Shown one piece after another: positions 12,701 to 64,000 of a stretch of DNA of 64,000 nt. The notes beneath the pieces are model-generated. The model had not been told where the DNA came from and ran no database searches. It was given only the letters and a program-made list of their open reading frames with translations. Position 1 is the first letter of the stretch; each line of letters begins with the position of its first letter. A program made the position numbers and the translations under genes. This DNA comes from Rostratula benghalensis (lineage: Eukaryota > Chordata > Aves > Charadriiformes > Rostratulidae), in NCBI GenBank assembly GCA_013399305.1, contig VXAI01000035.1, forward strand, positions 3,600,842 to 3,664,841, written 5' to 3'.

Positions 12701-13164
12701 ATAAAAGTACTAGTTCAGTGTTAGAGTTGTAGGTTTAAATTGCCTAATTTTTCTTAATATGCAATCAATTTATCTTAAAATATTTATTTTACTGCCAGAT
12801 AGTAAAAGCACAACAATTCTGTTCCTGGAAGCTTCATAAGCTCAGGAGAATAACTAACTCAAACTGCAGTTAAACTAATGATGCAAATTTGTTCTGCTTT
12901 ACCTTTTTCAGCTTTGTCACTAAAAGTTGTAAAAAAAAATTTAGTATTTATTCTAGGATGGTAATTAATAAAAATGTTCTTTAGGTTAAATGTGGCAGGC
13001 TGTTGAAAATGGGCTGTAACTAACGTGCAGAACCAGAGGGGAAGCCTCTCCATTATGAAAGCTGTGAGCTGGAATGTGTGTACAGGTATTTTATGCTGAA
13101 AACTCTGGGGTTCCATATGTACCAAACTAGCTCCGTGAAGGTGCTCATCACCATTCCTTATTGA
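9760..13164. other. EPS15-TTC39A intergenic DNA, no gene seen
   Basis: No splice-supported exon, no conserved-looking ORF and no clear repeat was found. The open frames here (for example minus strand 10834-11190) match no family I know and lack splice or promoter support. Confidence 0.65.
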
Positions 13165-13743
13165 TCATGGAATCGTAGAATGTTTTGGGTTAGAAGAGAC
13201 CTTAAAGATCATGGAGTTCCAGCCCCCCTCCCACCAGACCAGGTTGCTCAAAACACTTGTTTTGAGCCTAAACACTTCTAGGGATGGGGCAGCCACAGCT
13301 TCTCTGGGCAACCTGTTCCAGTGCCTCACCAGCCTTGCAGTATAAACAATTTCTTTCCAGTATCTCATCTAAATCTCTCCCCTCTTTCAATTTAAAGCCA
13401 TTACCCCTCATCCTATCACTACACTCTGTGACAAAGAGTCCCTCTCCAGCTCTGCTGTAGGTCCCCTACAGATACTGGAAGGCTGCTCTAAGGTCTCCCC
13501 GGAGCTTTCTCTTCTCCAGGCTGAAGAACCCCAGCTCTCTCAGCCAGTCTTCACAGAAGAGGTGCTCCATCCCTCTGATCATCTTCATGGCCTCTGCTGG
13601 ACCTGTTCCACCAGGTCCATGTCCTTCCTGCGCTGAGGACTCCAGAGCTGGACACAGTGCTCCAGGTGGGCTCTCACGAGAGCAGAGTAGAGGGTTAGAA
13701 TCACCTCCTGCAACCCGCCGGCCACCCTGCTTTTGGATCAACA
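13165..13743 (-). mobile_element. CR1 LINE 3' fragment, antisense
   Basis: On the + strand it begins with the reverse complement of the CR1 3' terminus (TCATGGAATCGTAGAATG), so the element runs on the minus strand. The minus-strand translation gives the end of CR1 ORF2: [18 protein letters not shown] near 13490-13560 and VRHWNRLPREAVAAPSLEVF near 13270-13330. The reading frame breaks between these blocks, so it is a dead, 5'-truncated copy. Confidence 0.92.
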
Positions 13744-13745
13744 AT

Positions 13746-14157
13746 GGAAATGTTTAACTTAGCTAAGGGAATCATGGATTTTTTTGTGTGTTATCAGCTC
13801 CTCTCTGGAAAGCGCTGCTTCTCGTACAGCGGAGGCACGAGGCAGGCCTTTCCCTACCCCTCCTGCACATCCTCAACCCTTGTATTGGAGTGCTGCTCAG
13901 AAATTCTTCTTTCTTTTTTTTTTTTTTTTTTTTTAACCTTCTCCACCCACTGTTCTCACTAATCTCCATTGTTTCTTTGTGTCAACCCTGTCCTTCTGTT
14001 TGTCCTGCCACTCCCTCGCCCGGCCATACCTTTGCCTTCGTTCCCCCTGCTCCTTTCCTTCCACAAACTCCTTTCTTTTGTTAATCTCCTCTGAGAGAAG
14101 AGATTAATTTTGAGATTTGTTAATCTTGTTTCATCCTGTAACCCTGCAGCTCCACCA
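13746..14157. other. Intergenic DNA between two CR1 fragments
   Basis: Pyrimidine-rich non-coding DNA including the T21 run. No gene seen. Confidence 0.6.
13914..13934. repeat. T21 homopolymer
   Basis: Uninterrupted run of 21 T following a TTCTTTC stretch in the intergenic DNA between two CR1 fragments. Confidence 0.9.
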
Positions 14158-14275
14158 TCATAGAATCGTCTGGGATGGAAGGGACCTCTTAAGACCATCT
14201 TGTCCAACAGTTAACCTAACTCTTGACAAAAAAACATCACAAAACCATGTCCCCAAGCACCGTGTCCTGATTGAT
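14158..14275 (-). mobile_element. Short CR1 LINE 3'-end fragment, antisense
   Basis: Begins TCATAGAATCGTC, then a GGATGGAAGGGACCTC block, and later ACCATGTCCCCAAGCACC, the standard reverse-complemented 3' UTR of bird CR1. Only about 110 bases remain. It sits roughly 300 bases upstream of the TTC39A CpG island. Confidence 0.87.
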
Positions 14276-14926
14276 ATGATTATACTATAGGTAAAGACCA
14301 ACTTAAAACAAATTTCTCACTATTGTGGATGCGTAATTTCAATGGGTTTAGCTTTTTTTGGACTCTATTTTAAACAATTGTTTGTGAGCTGACCTGTGTG
14401 AAGGGTGGGTGCTGCTGGGCGCTCCTCCTTTGGTACAATTCCCCCCGTGTTTTGGGGGTAGGGGGGGCTCTGCTTTCCTGGGAGCAGCCTTAAAACTCGC
14501 TGAGACACAAATTATCTTTTCCGCCTGTTTTTTCTCTCAAGAGGAGCAGCTGTCTCGGTTTCCCCCCTCCCCTCCACCTCAACACCTGCCCCACGGACCC
14601 CGCACCCCCTGACTCCCGCACCGTGCCCCGAGGCCGCGTTGTTCCCTCAGCCCTAGGGAGGGGGAGCCGGGCCCGCGGCCGGCGGAGAGGCGGGCGCCGC
14701 CGCTCCTCACCTGTGGGGGCGGCCCCTCCGCCCGGGCCCGGCCCTGCCCGAACATGCGCCGAGGCCCCGCCGCCGCCGCCGCCGCTGCTTCACACCATGC
14801 GAGCTGGCTGCGGCGGCCGCCCGCGCCGGGGAACAGCAGCAGCAGCAGCACCGCCGCCAGCCCTCGGCTCCGGCCTCCCTGTCCGCAGCTTCTGGAGGAG
14901 CCGGCGACGCCCTTCGCGACGCCTCC

Positions 14927-63749
<48,823 letters not shown>

Positions 63750-64000
63750 CGTTTTCTTCTTTGATGTCCTGTTTGTTGCAAACTTTGGTGCAGAAAATTA
63801 CTGACACTTTAGAATTATTTTTCCTTCTCTTTCAAGTCAGTGAGAAACCAAATAATTTAAAATTTTAAAGGTGATGCATAAAACGTTAATCTAGTGTAAT
63901 CACATGGCAAAAAAAGAACTTCTCAGACCAACCATAACCCTGAAAAATATTGTTTTTCCAACAGTGGCTTTTTGAATACTTCCATCTGTGTAATTTATTT
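63750..64000 (+). other. TTC39A: TTC39A 3' UTR, start
   Basis: AT-rich sequence after the TAA, running off the window. No clear AATAAA plus GT-rich pair is visible before the end, so the UTR probably continues. Confidence 0.7.

Noticed and set aside
13466..13744. 92-codon minus-strand frame ending [12 protein letters not shown]
   Set aside because: This is a relic of CR1 ORF2 and is annotated as the mobile element, not as a gene.

Overview
This is vertebrate, almost certainly avian, nuclear DNA. It is intron-rich with GT-AG splice sites, has a CpG island, and carries several 3' fragments of CR1 LINEs (the dominant bird retrotransposon) and one LTR resembling a common bird ERVL-type family. 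Species cannot be fixed from the window. No prokaryotic gene, phage, CRISPR array or tRNA/rRNA gene was seen.

Two protein-coding genes lie head to tail on the + strand. Positions 1 to about 9760 hold the 3' end of EPS15, an endocytic adaptor: six coding exons (574-7984) with the DPF-repeat region that binds AP-2, an SH3-ligand proline-rich segment, and two C-terminal ubiquitin-interacting motifs, then a 1.8 kb 3' UTR ending at a strong AATAAA plus GT-rich element. A roughly 4.8 kb intergenic stretch (9.76-14.58 kb) holds two CR1 fragments. A CpG island (14.58-15.42 kb) then starts TTC39A, which fills the rest of the window: 18 coding exons from 14927 to 63749 join in frame into 576 codons plus stop, a TPR-type Iml2/TTC39 family protein. 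The EPS15-TTC39A order and orientation matches my memory of the human 1p32 neighbourhood.

The most interesting new-looking item is a second, phase-compatible TTC39A first exon at 24537-24574 with its own GC-rich upstream region. It would swap the first 14 residues and bypass overlapping upstream ORFs in the CpG-island leader. Other points are a short TTC39A exon hemmed in by two CR1 relics, the uniform antisense orientation of every recognised transposable element, two paired symmetric exon cassettes in EPS15, a DPF-to-DSF change in EPS15, and a 26-N gap in a TA-rich tract. I found no sign of an exotic multi-gene system; most of the window is ordinary intron.
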